Source of the DNA: Pelagibacteraceae bacterium AG-464-P07
GTDB taxonomy: Bacteria > Pseudomonadota > Alphaproteobacteria > Pelagibacterales > Pelagibacteraceae
Assembly (NCBI GenBank): GCA_003211695.1
Contig: QCSA01000002.1
Span: 82,590-146,589 of the forward strand
Direction of reading: 5' to 3'
Length of the DNA: 64,000 bases
Below are positions 1 to 10,275 of this stretch, piece after piece. The stretch's first letter is position 1; each line of letters opens with the position of its first letter. The translations under genes and the position numbers were made by a program. Under the pieces are notes generated by a model, which had not been told where the DNA came from, did not search any database, and was given only the letters and a program-made list of their open reading frames with translations.

Positions 1-1
1 A

Positions 2-736
2 GCATATCCACCTTGGAATGGAACAAATGCTGCTGGAGAGCTTGAAGGTGCAGAAATAGATTTAGTACGTGATCTTTGTGCAAGAATGAATGCTGAATGT
101 GAACTTGTTGCACAAGATTGGGATGGTATTATCCCAGCTCTGCAAAATGGAAAATATGATGCAATCATGGCCGGAATGTCAATTACAGAAGAAAGAATGC
201 AAGTAATTAACTTTTCACAAGGTTATGCTAATGAGCCAGCATCTTTTTCAGTATTAAAATCATCTTCACTTGCAGCTTTAGGGCACTCAGGCAAGGTAAA
301 CATGGACGCTTTAGATGGTAAATCTAAGAAATTACTTAACTCACTTAAGAAAACTTTAAAAGGAGCTACTGTTGGTGTTCAAGGTTCCACGACGCATGAA
401 AATTTTGTCAAACAAGTTTTGGGTGACTCGGTTACAATGAAATCATATGATACGCAAGAAAATCTCGAGCTAGATTTAAGCGTGGGTAGAATTGATGCAG
501 CATTATCTGATCAAGGTTCTATGGAAAAATTCATGGAGTCCGATAAAGGAAAAAAAATAGTATTTATTGGACCAGGTCTTGGAGGAGGCCCATTTGGTGG
601 AGGAGTTGGAGTTGGTTTACGAAAAAATGATACTGATCTCTTAAAAATGTTTAACAAAGCTATCGATGGGGCTAGAGCCGATGGTACGCTTGCTGAACAT
701 TTTACTAAATGGTTTGGCAAAGATATTTCAATGTAA
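2..736 (+). CDS. Polar amino acid ABC transporter substrate-binding protein (5' end cut by window edge)
   Basis: Frame is open from base 2 (AYPPWNGTNAAGELEGAEIDLVRDLC...) upstream of the listed M; periplasmic binding protein family 3 pattern; followed by two permease genes. Confidence 0.9.
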   Translation, partial: AYPPWNGTNAAGELEGAEIDLVRDLCARMNAECELVAQDWDGIIPALQNGKYDAIMAGMSITEERMQVINFSQGYANEPASFSVLKSSSLAALGHSGKVNMDALDGKSKKLLNSLKKTLKGATVGVQGSTTHENFVKQVLGDSVTMKSYDTQENLELDLSVGRIDAALSDQGSMEKFMESDKGKKIVFIGPGLGGGPFGGGVGVGLRKNDTDLLKMFNKAIDGARADGTLAEHFTKWFGKDISM

Positions 737-771
737 TTGTTTGTTAGTTATAACAATTAATAACAATAAAG

Positions 772-808
772 AAGAGCGGCCATTACATGTGGCTGCTCTT
801 TTTTTTTG
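772..808 (+). terminator. Rho-independent terminator/attenuator-like hairpin between binding protein and permease
   Basis: AGAGCgGCCA-ttacatg-TGGCtGCTCT followed by a long T run. Confidence 0.75.
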
Positions 809-820
809 GGAGTATAGCTT

Positions 821-1528
821 ATGGATTTAGAATTATTAGTTTTAGGAGACGAAGGTTGGGGCGATGAGATGCTTCGGGCAGCTTTAGTAACTCTGATGGT
901 AAGTCTTACGGCAATGGGCATAGGTTTATTCATTTCTATTTTTGGCACACTGTCAAAATTATCAAATAAATTCTATGTAAGATTGATTGCGGATGTATAC
1001 ACAACTATTGTAAGAGGCATTCCAGAATTGCTTGTAATTTACTTATTATTTTTTGGTGGCAGCAATGCTGTCATGAGCGTAGCAAAATTATTTGGCTATC
1101 ATGGCTATATAGAACTTAATGCTTTTGTTATTGGAGCCATTGCTATTGGTGCTATATCAGGAGCTTACTCCACAGAGGTCATTAGGGGAGCTTTTTTAGC
1201 TGTTCCACGAGGCCAGATTGATGCAGCAAAGTCGGTTGGAATGAATAAGTTTGTTATATTTGCTAGAATTCTAATCCCGCAAGTTTTGCGGTACGCGCTG
1301 CCAGGTTTAGGTAATGTTTGGCAACTGACGCTTAAAGACACAGCTCTGATAATGGTTACGGGATTAGTTGAAATTATGAGACAAGCGCATATTGCTTCTG
1401 GTTCCACATACTCACCGTTTACATTTTATATAACTGCCGCATTACTTTACTTAATTTTAACAACTGCTTCTAATACAATTTTCAATAGTGCTGAGAACTG
1501 GGCAAACAAAGGTGTGAGAAGGGCATAG
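821..1528 (+). CDS. Amino acid ABC transporter permease (HisQ-like)
   Basis: Multi-TM protein with EAA-like loop (AVPRGQIDAAKSVGMNKF); downstream of a binding protein. Confidence 0.88.
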   Translation: MDLELLVLGDEGWGDEMLRAALVTLMVSLTAMGIGLFISIFGTLSKLSNKFYVRLIADVYTTIVRGIPELLVIYLLFFGGSNAVMSVAKLFGYHGYIELNAFVIGAIAIGAISGAYSTEVIRGAFLAVPRGQIDAAKSVGMNKFVIFARILIPQVLRYALPGLGNVWQLTLKDTALIMVTGLVEIMRQAHIASGSTYSPFTFYITAALLYLILTTASNTIFNSAENWANKGVRRA

Positions 1529-1530
1529 TT

Positions 1531-2220
1531 ATGAATTATGAGTTAATGATAGAAACTTTCCCTAAACTATTAGTAGGTTTAAACATAACTATTCAACTCG
1601 TTTCAATCTCTTTATTTGTTGGTTTTTGTTTTGCAATAGGTTTAGCATTATTAAGACTATCCAATAATCTGTTTTTGAATTTTTTTGCAAAAACATATGT
1701 TTTTTATTTCAGAGGAACCCCTCTTCTCGTTCAAATCTTTTTAATCTATTATGGGATTGCACAATTTGAATTTATCAGAGAAAGTTTTGTATGGTCTTTT
1801 TTTAAGGAACCTTATTGGTGCGCTATACTTGCCTTAACTCTAAATACCTGCGCCTATAGTTCAGAAATTATTAGGGGAGGTATACAGTCAGTCTCCTTTG
1901 GACAGATTGAATCAGCAAAATCAACAGGTATGAGCGGGTTTTTGCTTTATAGAAGAATAATATTACCCATCGCTTTTCGGCAAGCACTGCCAGCCTATGG
2001 CAATGAAATGATTTTGATGGTCAAGGCGACTTCATTAGTGAGCACAATAACAATAATGGATATAACAGGAATTGCCAGACTAATAATAGCCAAAACTTTC
2101 TCTCCAGTTGAAATTTTTATAGTAGCTGGTTTAATTTATTTGACAATTAATTTTATTGTTACACGGCTAGTTAATTTCTGCGAAATAAAATTAACTCCTT
2201 ACTTGCGACGTGCCAATTAA
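1531..2220 (+). CDS. Amino acid ABC transporter permease (HisM-like)
   Basis: EAA-like loop (SVSFGQIESAKSTGMSGF); tandem with the preceding permease. Confidence 0.88.
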   Translation: MNYELMIETFPKLLVGLNITIQLVSISLFVGFCFAIGLALLRLSNNLFLNFFAKTYVFYFRGTPLLVQIFLIYYGIAQFEFIRESFVWSFFKEPYWCAILALTLNTCAYSSEIIRGGIQSVSFGQIESAKSTGMSGFLLYRRIILPIAFRQALPAYGNEMILMVKATSLVSTITIMDITGIARLIIAKTFSPVEIFIVAGLIYLTINFIVTRLVNFCEIKLTPYLRRAN

Positions 2221-2303
2221 TTTTAGGAATCAAGTGACAAAAAAAAATAAACTATTTAAATTAATGATCAAGTTAACACAAACTATTCAAAATAATCTAA
2301 GAT

Positions 2304-3533
2304 ATGAGTAAAATAGCGGTCATCGGAGCAGGCATCATTGGAGTCTGTATTGCTCATTTTTTAAGAAAGAATGGACATGAAGTAATATTGTATGATCAGA
2401 ATGAACCTGGAACTCAAACATCTTTTGGAAGCGCAGGACTTTTTGCGAATCGTGAGTGTGTTACCGCTAATTCACCTAAGTTGTGGAAGAATTTGCCAGC
2501 TATGTTGCTTAGCAAAAACGGTCCGTTAGTTATTGATTGGCTTTATGTTTTTACACATTTGCCGTGGATATTTAGATTTTTAAGGAATTGTACTACAGCA
2601 AGAGTCGAACACATTGCAAAATCTCTAAGCTCTTTTTCATCCCATGCTAAATTTGCATATGAGGAAATTTTTAATGAAGTAGATGTATCTAAATATATTG
2701 TACACAAGGAACCAATTTATCTTTATGAATCAAAGGAGTTATTCGAAAAAGATCAGTATGCCTTAAATTTAAGAAAAAAATATAATGTTCACTTTGATAT
2801 AATCAATAAAGAGGACATTGCAAAAATGGAACCATCTATAGAGCCTATATATTATAAAGGAATAGTTTTTAAAGGTGAGAGGTTTACAAAATCTCCTATA
2901 CAAATAACTAAAAAAATTTTTGATAATTTCATAAGAAACGGAGGTCATTTCGTTTTAAAAAAGATTGATTCAATTTTTAGAAAGGGTGATTCACTTTTTC
3001 TCAAATGTGATGAACAAGAACATTATGTTGATAAAATTGTTGTTGCAGCGGGTGTATGGTCTAATATTTTAGCACGAACCATTGGTGACAATTTTCCTCT
3101 TGATACCGAACGCGGATATCACATTATATTTGAAAATAACAGCAACTTGCTTGCACACAGTGTGGGCTGGGCTAAAACGGGTTTTTATATGACACCAATG
3201 GATGATGGAATTAGAGCAGCTGGCACAGTTGAAATTGCAGGTTTAAAAAAATCAATGAATAAAAATATGTTAACTATGATTGAAGCAACTGCTCGGAGCA
3301 TTCTACCACAATTAGGAAAAGTTAAAAGTCAATGGATGGGATTTAGACCGACTCTCCCTGATTCATTACCAGTGATTGGTGAGTCACAAAAATGTAAAAA
3401 TGTTTACTATGCTTTTGGTCACCAACATTTAGGACTTTCGTTGGCTGCAGTGACTGGTAAAATGATATGCTCATTAATCGAAAATAAACCTACCAACATT
3501 AACATAGAAGCATTAAGTCCTTATCGATTTTAA
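2304..3533 (+). CDS. FAD-dependent oxidoreductase, D-amino-acid dehydrogenase (DadA)-like
   Basis: N-terminal Rossmann motif KIAVIGAGIIGVCIAHFLRKNGHEV; C-terminal GFRPTLPDSLPVIG...GHQHLGLSLAAVTGK. Confidence 0.85.
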   Translation: MSKIAVIGAGIIGVCIAHFLRKNGHEVILYDQNEPGTQTSFGSAGLFANRECVTANSPKLWKNLPAMLLSKNGPLVIDWLYVFTHLPWIFRFLRNCTTARVEHIAKSLSSFSSHAKFAYEEIFNEVDVSKYIVHKEPIYLYESKELFEKDQYALNLRKKYNVHFDIINKEDIAKMEPSIEPIYYKGIVFKGERFTKSPIQITKKIFDNFIRNGGHFVLKKIDSIFRKGDSLFLKCDEQEHYVDKIVVAAGVWSNILARTIGDNFPLDTERGYHIIFENNSNLLAHSVGWAKTGFYMTPMDDGIRAAGTVEIAGLKKSMNKNMLTMIEATARSILPQLGKVKSQWMGFRPTLPDSLPVIGESQKCKNVYYAFGHQHLGLSLAAVTGKMICSLIENKPTNINIEALSPYRF

Positions 3534-3560
3534 AGAAAAAATTCCTAGTTTAAATGTAGA

Positions 3561-3950
3561 TTAATATTGAGTATATTGCTTAACTTCTTTTATATTTGAA
3601 CCTAAGATTTTATTGATTTCTGATTTAGTTTTTGCTCTTTTATCATTTGTAAAATACACATCTCTTGATAGCTGAATAAATTTGTCTTTAAAATCTGAAT
3701 TTTTTTCACATAATCTAATTTCATCTTCAATTTTCCATAGCTTTTCATTTGTTTCTTTTAAGTTTTTATAGAGAATTTCTATTTCTTTTGAGAAAATAAT
3801 GTTTTTATTTTTTGTTTCATTTAAAGTTTCATATTCTTTTTTAACTTCATTTAATGAAACAAGATCATTAATTTTATTTAATTTTATTTCCAAAATGCTA
3901 AGTTTATCCAAGAGTTCGCCTGCAGATATTTCAGCTAGAATTTTGCTCAT
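3561..3950 (-). CDS. DUF6165-like protein
   Basis: ISAGELLDKLSILEIKL...LWKIEDEIRLCE...RDVYFTNDKRAKTKSEIN pattern. Confidence 0.65.
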   Translation of the reverse strand: MSKILAEISAGELLDKLSILEIKLNKINDLVSLNEVKKEYETLNETKNKNIIFSKEIEILYKNLKETNEKLWKIEDEIRLCEKNSDFKDKFIQLSRDVYFTNDKRAKTKSEINKILGSNIKEVKQYTQY

Positions 3951-3988
3951 TTTGTAATTATAGGTGATATAACATTATCTTATAAATT

Positions 3989-4918
3989 TTGATGTCTAAT
4001 ATATTAATCATAAAACATGGCTCATTAGGAGATATAGCTCAGATTAGTGGTGCGATTCAAGACATAAAAGAAAATCATTCTGAAGATAAAGTATTTATGC
4101 TTACAACATCTCCTTATGAAGAATTATTTCTCAAATGTCCATATATTGATGAAGTTTATATTGATCAAAGATTTTCACGGTTAAATTTATTTTATTTATT
4201 AAAATTGAAACAAATGATATCCAAACTTGGATTAAAAAAAATATACGATCTACAAAACTCATCACGAACATCATTTTACAGAAAATTTTTATTCAATAAA
4301 ATAAAATGGTCTAGCACTGAAACTACACTATCTTCAGGAACTGAAAAAAATGATTTTGACAATGACCCAGTATTAGAGAGGTTTGATTTTCAATTAACCA
4401 ATTCTAACATAATTACTAAACATACACTAAAGCCTAATTTTTCTTGGGCCTGTGAGAATATAGGTGATTTGAAAAAAAAATATGATTTAAAAAAATATAT
4501 TTTGTTATTTCCTTTCTGTTCAATAAATTTACCGCATAAAAAATGGCCATATTACAATGATTTAATTTTACTCATTAATAAAAATAATCCAGAATTTGAA
4601 CTGGTTGTTGCGCCAGGTCCTAATGAAATTGAAGAATCGAAAAAATTAAATGCTCGAGTAATACTTAAAGATAATAAAGCATTAACTGTAACTCAGTTAG
4701 CTGGTTTAATAGATAAGGCTCAGTTTATTATTTCAAATGATACAGGTCCTGCTCACATGGCAGCCCATCTAGGGGCAAAAGGCGTAACTTTGTTTGGGTA
4801 TCATACAACACCAAAAAAAGTAAGCATAGAAACAAATAAATTTAAAGCAATCATTAAAAACAATTTAAAAGAACTATCGGCTGAAGAAGTCTATTCTAAT
4901 ATTTCCAAAGAATTATAA
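3989..4918 (+). CDS. Glycosyltransferase family 9 (heptosyltransferase-like)
   Basis: ILIIKHGSLGDIAQISGAI N-terminus and FIISNDTGPAHMAAHLGAKGVTLFG motif. Confidence 0.85.
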   Translation: MMSNILIIKHGSLGDIAQISGAIQDIKENHSEDKVFMLTTSPYEELFLKCPYIDEVYIDQRFSRLNLFYLLKLKQMISKLGLKKIYDLQNSSRTSFYRKFLFNKIKWSSTETTLSSGTEKNDFDNDPVLERFDFQLTNSNIITKHTLKPNFSWACENIGDLKKKYDLKKYILLFPFCSINLPHKKWPYYNDLILLINKNNPEFELVVAPGPNEIEESKKLNARVILKDNKALTVTQLAGLIDKAQFIISNDTGPAHMAAHLGAKGVTLFGYHTTPKKVSIETNKFKAIIKNNLKELSAEEVYSNISKEL

Positions 4919-6016
4919 TTAGTTTAAAAGCTCAATATATTCTTTAATAATCTTACTCCATTCAAATTGCTTTGAAAATTCTTTGGCATTTTTCCCAAAT
5001 TTTAAATATCTATCTTCTTCAAATATGTTTTTTATGCTTTGATAAATTGAATCAAGATCATTTCCGTTGCAAATTAAGCCAGTTTTATTGTGAATTATTG
5101 CATCTGACGCTCCGCCATCTTTACCACCGATAGAGGGAACTCCATGTTGTCCAGCTTCAATAAAAGCTATCCCAAATCCTTCTACTGATTTTTTATAAAT
5201 AATTGATGGCATAACAAATAAGTGAGATTTTTTTATTAAAGCTGATTTAAGATCAGGACTTATATTATTTATAAAAATAACAATATTTTCTAATTTTAAT
5301 TCCTGGACTAGTTTTTTTAAATTTTTTTCTTCATCTCCACTTCCTATACAAACATATTTTATTTTAGGAAATTTTTCCTTAAGATTTCTAATTGCCATAA
5401 TTGTTTTGTCATGGCCTTTCCTCTTAACAAATCTAGCTACTGTAATTAAACATGGAAATGAATCTTTGAATACATTTTCGGCCGCTTTTATATTATTTTC
5501 ATCAGGTTCTTCATAAAAACTTATTCCAGGGTGAATAACTTTAATTTTATTTTCATCAATTCCATTATTTACTGCTAATCCTTTTGTAAAATTTGAATTG
5601 GATATTATAAAATTCGCTTTTGATATACATTTGATCATTCTTTTATTTATACTTGAATTTATAGGGTGATTTATTTCTTTTGAGTGAATTAAACAAAGTA
5701 TCTTCTTATTTAATAAATATTTTTCATTTAAATATTCTAGACTTTTCCAATGATCAGCAATCAAGGCTTTAATAGATGAATTTTCTTTTAAATAATTATT
5801 TACTAAATTAGCTTTTCTGAATTTTCTAAATAATTTTATTCCAGATACTCTTGTAATATCGTACCGAAACTTTTTATCGTGGGTGTCAGAATTTTTATGT
5901 TTTTCTGCGAAAATTTTAACAGGGCCATAGTTTAATAAAGCAACGGATAATCCTCCCATTAATACTTGCATTCCACCTAATTCGGGCGGGAAATTCCTGG
6001 TGTTAACCAAAAACAT
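4919..6016 (-). CDS. Glycosyltransferase family 4
   Basis: VIHPGISF, ITVARFVKRKGHD, VEGFGIAFIEAGQHGVPSIGGKDGG motifs. Confidence 0.85.
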   Translation of the reverse strand: MFLVNTRNFPPELGGMQVLMGGLSVALLNYGPVKIFAEKHKNSDTHDKKFRYDITRVSGIKLFRKFRKANLVNNYLKENSSIKALIADHWKSLEYLNEKYLLNKKILCLIHSKEINHPINSSINKRMIKCISKANFIISNSNFTKGLAVNNGIDENKIKVIHPGISFYEEPDENNIKAAENVFKDSFPCLITVARFVKRKGHDKTIMAIRNLKEKFPKIKYVCIGSGDEEKNLKKLVQELKLENIVIFINNISPDLKSALIKKSHLFVMPSIIYKKSVEGFGIAFIEAGQHGVPSIGGKDGGASDAIIHNKTGLICNGNDLDSIYQSIKNIFEEDRYLKFGKNAKEFSKQFEWSKIIKEYIELLN

Positions 6017-6570
6017 TAATTAAACCATTTTATACCACAACCCATACTCGGAGTTTGTTTGGCGGGACCTTTTTCTGAAGTTGCTATTAACTTCATAGCA
6101 ATTCTTAGTTCACTATCTCCTGTATTAACAGGCTTATGATTTTTTAATTCTCTAATTCTACCTCTGTATTGCAGTTCTAGATTGTTATTGTAACCAAAAA
6201 AATCTGGTGTACATACTGCGCCGTAATCTTTAGCTACTTTTTGTGATTCATCAATTAGATAAGGAAATGAAAAATTATGCAGTTTTGAAAAAGATATCAT
6301 TTTTTCAAAAGAATCTTCAGGATAATTTTTTACATCATTAGACATTATAGCGGCAGATTTTATACCTTGGCTTTCAAGAAATTTTACATCTTGAACAATT
6401 TCTTTGATTACAGCTTTTACGTATGGACAATGATTGCAAATAAACATAATTAAAGTACCGTTTTCTCCACTTACTTCATTTAGAGATACTTTTTTATTTT
6501 CAATAGATAACAAATTAAAACCTTTTGCTTTTTCTCCAAAATTACAGATAGGTGTTTTTGTTAATGTCAT
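6016..6570 (-). CDS. Thioredoxin-like/redoxin (AhpC/TSA) family protein
   Basis: MFICNHCPYVKAV redox motif, CTPDFFGYN, C-terminal PSMGCGIKWF. Confidence 0.8.
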   Translation of the reverse strand: MTLTKTPICNFGEKAKGFNLLSIENKKVSLNEVSGENGTLIMFICNHCPYVKAVIKEIVQDVKFLESQGIKSAAIMSNDVKNYPEDSFEKMISFSKLHNFSFPYLIDESQKVAKDYGAVCTPDFFGYNNNLELQYRGRIRELKNHKPVNTGDSELRIAMKLIATSEKGPAKQTPSMGCGIKWFN

Positions 6571-6575
6571 TTTAA

Positions 6576-7445
6576 TTATTTTCTTAATCGTTTTATTAAA
6601 CTAGAGGTATCCCAGCGTTCGCCACCCATTTTTTGAATATCACCATAGTATTTATCTACAATTTCAGTTACTGGCAACAATGAATTATTTTTTTTAGCTT
6701 CTTCTAAAGCAAACTTCAAATCTTTTCTCATCCAATTAACAGCAAATCCAAAATCAAATTTATCTTCAATCATAGTTTTGTATCTATTCTCCATTTGCCA
6801 GGATTGAGCTGCTCCTTTTGAAATAACCTCAATCACTTCTTCCATATTTAAACCAGCTTTAATTCCAAAATTTATTCCCTCTGATAAACCTTGAACTAAT
6901 CCAGCTATGCAAATTTGATTTACCATTTTTGCAAGTTGTCCACTCCCAGCTTTACCAAGCAATTTCATTTTTTTACTATAACAGTCAATAATTGGACTTG
7001 CTTTGTCGTAATCTTTTTTATCACCGCCAATCATTACAGTTAGTGCGCCATTTTCAGCTCCTGCTTGGCCTCCCGAAACTGGAGCATCTAAAAAACCAAA
7101 GTTATTTTTTATTGCATAATCATAAATTTCTTTGGCGATAGTAGCGGAAGCAGTTGTGTTATCTACGTAAATGGATCCTTTTTTTATTGATTTAAATATT
7201 CCATTTTCTCCAAAAGTTACCTCTTTTAAATCATTATCGTTTCCAACACATGTAAATATAAAATCAGAATCTCTTGATGCTTCAGCAGGAGTTTCTGCCA
7301 TTTTACCTGAGTAAGTTTTAAGCCATTTCTCAGCTTTAGATTTAGTTCTATTAAATACAGTTACATTATGGCCTGCCTTTGATATATATCCAGCCATAGG
7401 ATATCCCATTACACCAAGACCTATAAAAGAAACTTTACAACTCAT
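6576..7445 (-). CDS. NAD(P)-dependent beta-hydroxyacid dehydrogenase (3-hydroxyisobutyrate dehydrogenase-like)
   Basis: SFIGLGVMGYPMAGYISKAGH; DAPVSGGQAGAENGALTVMIGG; GQLAKMVNQI. Confidence 0.88.
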   Translation of the reverse strand: MSCKVSFIGLGVMGYPMAGYISKAGHNVTVFNRTKSKAEKWLKTYSGKMAETPAEASRDSDFIFTCVGNDNDLKEVTFGENGIFKSIKKGSIYVDNTTASATIAKEIYDYAIKNNFGFLDAPVSGGQAGAENGALTVMIGGDKKDYDKASPIIDCYSKKMKLLGKAGSGQLAKMVNQICIAGLVQGLSEGINFGIKAGLNMEEVIEVISKGAAQSWQMENRYKTMIEDKFDFGFAVNWMRKDLKFALEEAKKNNSLLPVTEIVDKYYGDIQKMGGERWDTSSLIKRLRK

Positions 7446-7453
7446 AATTAATT

Positions 7454-8683
7454 ATGATTATAAATATTATTAGATCAAATTTCAAAATAATTTTTTTTGG
7501 CTTTGTTTTCACTTTTTTTTCATGTGTTGGACAGAGTTTTTTTATAGGGCTATTTAATTCCAATATTAGAGAAGAATTAAATATTTCTCATGGAGAATTT
7601 GGAACCATTTATGGAATTGCCACATTATGTAGTAGCTTAACATTAATTTGGTTAGGAAAAAAAATTGATGATTTAAAGTTAATTAATTATTCTTTTTTAG
7701 TTGTAATTTTTTTAAGCTTTGCAGCGCTTTTTTTTTCGTTTGTTAAGGGAATAATTGTTTTAGCTTTAGGAATATTTTTTTTAAGATTATCAGGCCAAGG
7801 GTTAATGGCCCATACTGCTTCAGTTGGGATTAGCAGATATTTTAATCAAAGTAGGGGCAAAGCATTGAGCTGTGTTTGGATTGGCATGTCTCTTGGAGAG
7901 TTTTTACTACCTGTAATGATAGTTTACTTTTTGTCATTTTTATATTGGAGAAATGTATGGCAAGGAATTGCAGTTATAATTTTATTAATCTTACCAATGT
8001 TTACTTATCTTACCATTAAACACATAAATAAATTTTCTAGAGAAAATAATAATGGAGATCATACAAGCAAAAATATTGATACAGTCAAAAGTTGGACCAG
8101 GAGAGAAGTATTAAAAGATTTAAAGTTTTATTCAATTTTGCCAGCTATGTTAGCATCATCATTTATAATTACTGGTATAGTTATTAATCAAACATTTATT
8201 ATAGAATCCAAGGATTGGGGAAAATTTGCAATTGCTAAATCATTTATGATTTATTCATTACTAACTGTAGTTACTTTATTCCTTTCAGGATTTTTGGTGG
8301 ATAAATTCACTAGCAGAAAAATTTTTCCACTACTAAATATTCCATTGCTTCTAAGTTTAGCGGTATTAGCTATTTTTGATCATCCTTATTCTGCTTTTGT
8401 TTTTATGGGATTTATGGGTATTTCAAACGGATTAACAAATGTTTTGATGTCTTCTTTCTGGGCCGAAATTTATGGTGTAAATTATCTTGGATCTATTAAA
8501 GCTTTAACAGGATCCTTGATGGTTTTTTCAACAGCCTTGGCCACAGCAGTGTTCGGGACTTTGATTGATTTAGGTTATTCCATTGAAAATATTGCTTTTT
8601 TGTGTGCTATTTATACAGCTATGTCAATTTTTATTGTTATAATTTTTCAGAATTCTTACAAACCAACTTTAATTAAAAAATAA
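7454..8683 (+). CDS. MFS transporter
   Basis: About 12 predicted hydrophobic segments, MFS-like loops. Confidence 0.75.
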   Translation: MIINIIRSNFKIIFFGFVFTFFSCVGQSFFIGLFNSNIREELNISHGEFGTIYGIATLCSSLTLIWLGKKIDDLKLINYSFLVVIFLSFAALFFSFVKGIIVLALGIFFLRLSGQGLMAHTASVGISRYFNQSRGKALSCVWIGMSLGEFLLPVMIVYFLSFLYWRNVWQGIAVIILLILPMFTYLTIKHINKFSRENNNGDHTSKNIDTVKSWTRREVLKDLKFYSILPAMLASSFIITGIVINQTFIIESKDWGKFAIAKSFMIYSLLTVVTLFLSGFLVDKFTSRKIFPLLNIPLLLSLAVLAIFDHPYSAFVFMGFMGISNGLTNVLMSSFWAEIYGVNYLGSIKALTGSLMVFSTALATAVFGTLIDLGYSIENIAFLCAIYTAMSIFIVIIFQNSYKPTLIKK

Positions 8684-8724
8684 ACCTTGATTTTTTAGTG
8701 TCCATTTTATATTAGTTCTGGCTC

Positions 8725-9246
8725 ATGGCTAGAATAACTGTTGAAGATTGTATTGATAAGGTTGAAGGTCCTTACGATTTAGTTTTGATTGCTAAAGAAA
8801 GAGCAGTGCAGTTAAATTCTGGTGAACAGCCAAAAGTTGATCCCAAAAATGATAAAAATACAGTTATTGCATTAAAAGAGATTGCGGAAAATAAAGTTTC
8901 AGTAAAAGAGCTAAAGGAATTGGCAATTAATAAGCTAAGAAAACATATTGAACAAGATACAAATGCTTCAGACCAGGATGAATCGGAAGGAGATGATTTT
9001 GCAAATATTTATAAAGGAGAAGTTTCAAAAAGCGGGATTCCTATTTTGCCATCTAAAAGAGCTAGAAAAACTCCTGAAAAAGTAGAAATTTTTAAAGAAA
9101 AAAAGGAAACACCTCAGAAAGAAATACTTGAGAATGAAAGTTTACCTAAGGATAATGAAATTTCATTAGAAGAATTAGCAAATCAAGAAAAAATAGCAGA
9201 AGGTCCGAATGAATTAGATAATTCAGAAACTTCTGATAATAATTAA
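8725..9246 (+). CDS. rpoZ: DNA-directed RNA polymerase omega subunit with long acidic C-terminal tail
   Basis: MARITVEDCIDKVEGPYDLVLIAKERAVQL...KNTVIALKEIAENKVS. Confidence 0.9.
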   Translation: MARITVEDCIDKVEGPYDLVLIAKERAVQLNSGEQPKVDPKNDKNTVIALKEIAENKVSVKELKELAINKLRKHIEQDTNASDQDESEGDDFANIYKGEVSKSGIPILPSKRARKTPEKVEIFKEKKETPQKEILENESLPKDNEISLEELANQEKIAEGPNELDNSETSDNN

Positions 9247-9287
9247 AATAAAATTAAATTAGATAATTTTTTTTAATACTCATTAAA

Positions 9288-10274
9288 ATGATTAAAAAAG
9301 TTTCCGTAGCACCCATGATGGATTGCACAGATCGTCATGATAGATATTTTTTAAGATCTATTAGCAAGAATGTAATGCTGTACACGGACATGATTGTGTC
9401 AGAAGCCATTAAAAGAGGAGATAAAAAAAAATTACTATCATTTAATCTTAAAGAAAAACCCTTGGCACTACAAATTGGTGGATCTTCGCCTAAAATTTTA
9501 GCAGAAGTAGCTAAAATAGGAGAAGATTTTGGTTATGATGAAATTAATTTAAACTTAGGTTGTCCCAGCAAAAAAGTTCAAAAAAACAAATTTGGAGCTT
9601 GTTTAATGAAAGAACCTAATCTTGTTGGCGAATGTATAAATGAGATGAGAAACTCATGTACAATTCCAATCTCGGCTAAAACTAGAATAGGATATAATGA
9701 GATTGAAGACTACGATTTTTTTAAATCTTTTATTGATATAATTAAAAAAGCTGGATCAAATATTTTTATTATCCATGCTAGAAGAGCGATATTAGAAAAA
9801 CTTTCGCCAAAACAAAATCTTAATGTTCCCCCATTAAATTATAATTTTGTTTATGAACTTAAAAAAGATTTTTACCAAGATAGTATTATTTTGAATGGAG
9901 GAGTAAGTTCAACTGATCAGATAAAAGAACATTTAAAGTATGTAGATGGAGTAATGATTGGACGTGCTGTATATCATTCTCCTTATTTTTTAGCTGATGT
10001 TGAAAGAGATATTTTTAGTAACAATAATGTGCCTACAAGAACCGAAGTTATGGAACAAATGATAACTTATATAAAAGAAGAAATAAAAAAAGGAACTAGA
10101 CTTAATCAAATCATGAGACACACCGTTGGTTTATTTCATGGACAAAAAGGTTCAAGTTATTGGAAAAGATATTTAAGTGAGAATATGTGTATTAGAGAAG
10201 CCGATCTACAAAAAGTTAATCATATTATGGATCATATCAAAAATAATAACTTTACCGCTTCTTTGGGTAAATAA
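9288..10274 (+). CDS. dusA: tRNA-dihydrouridine synthase DusA
   Basis: SVAPMMDCTDRHDRYFLRSISKNVMLYTDMI; LNLGCPSKKVQ; C-terminal GQKGSSYWKRYLSE. Confidence 0.9.
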   Translation: MIKKVSVAPMMDCTDRHDRYFLRSISKNVMLYTDMIVSEAIKRGDKKKLLSFNLKEKPLALQIGGSSPKILAEVAKIGEDFGYDEINLNLGCPSKKVQKNKFGACLMKEPNLVGECINEMRNSCTIPISAKTRIGYNEIEDYDFFKSFIDIIKKAGSNIFIIHARRAILEKLSPKQNLNVPPLNYNFVYELKKDFYQDSIILNGGVSSTDQIKEHLKYVDGVMIGRAVYHSPYFLADVERDIFSNNNVPTRTEVMEQMITYIKEEIKKGTRLNQIMRHTVGLFHGQKGSSYWKRYLSENMCIREADLQKVNHIMDHIKNNNFTASLGK

Positions 10275-10275
10275 G

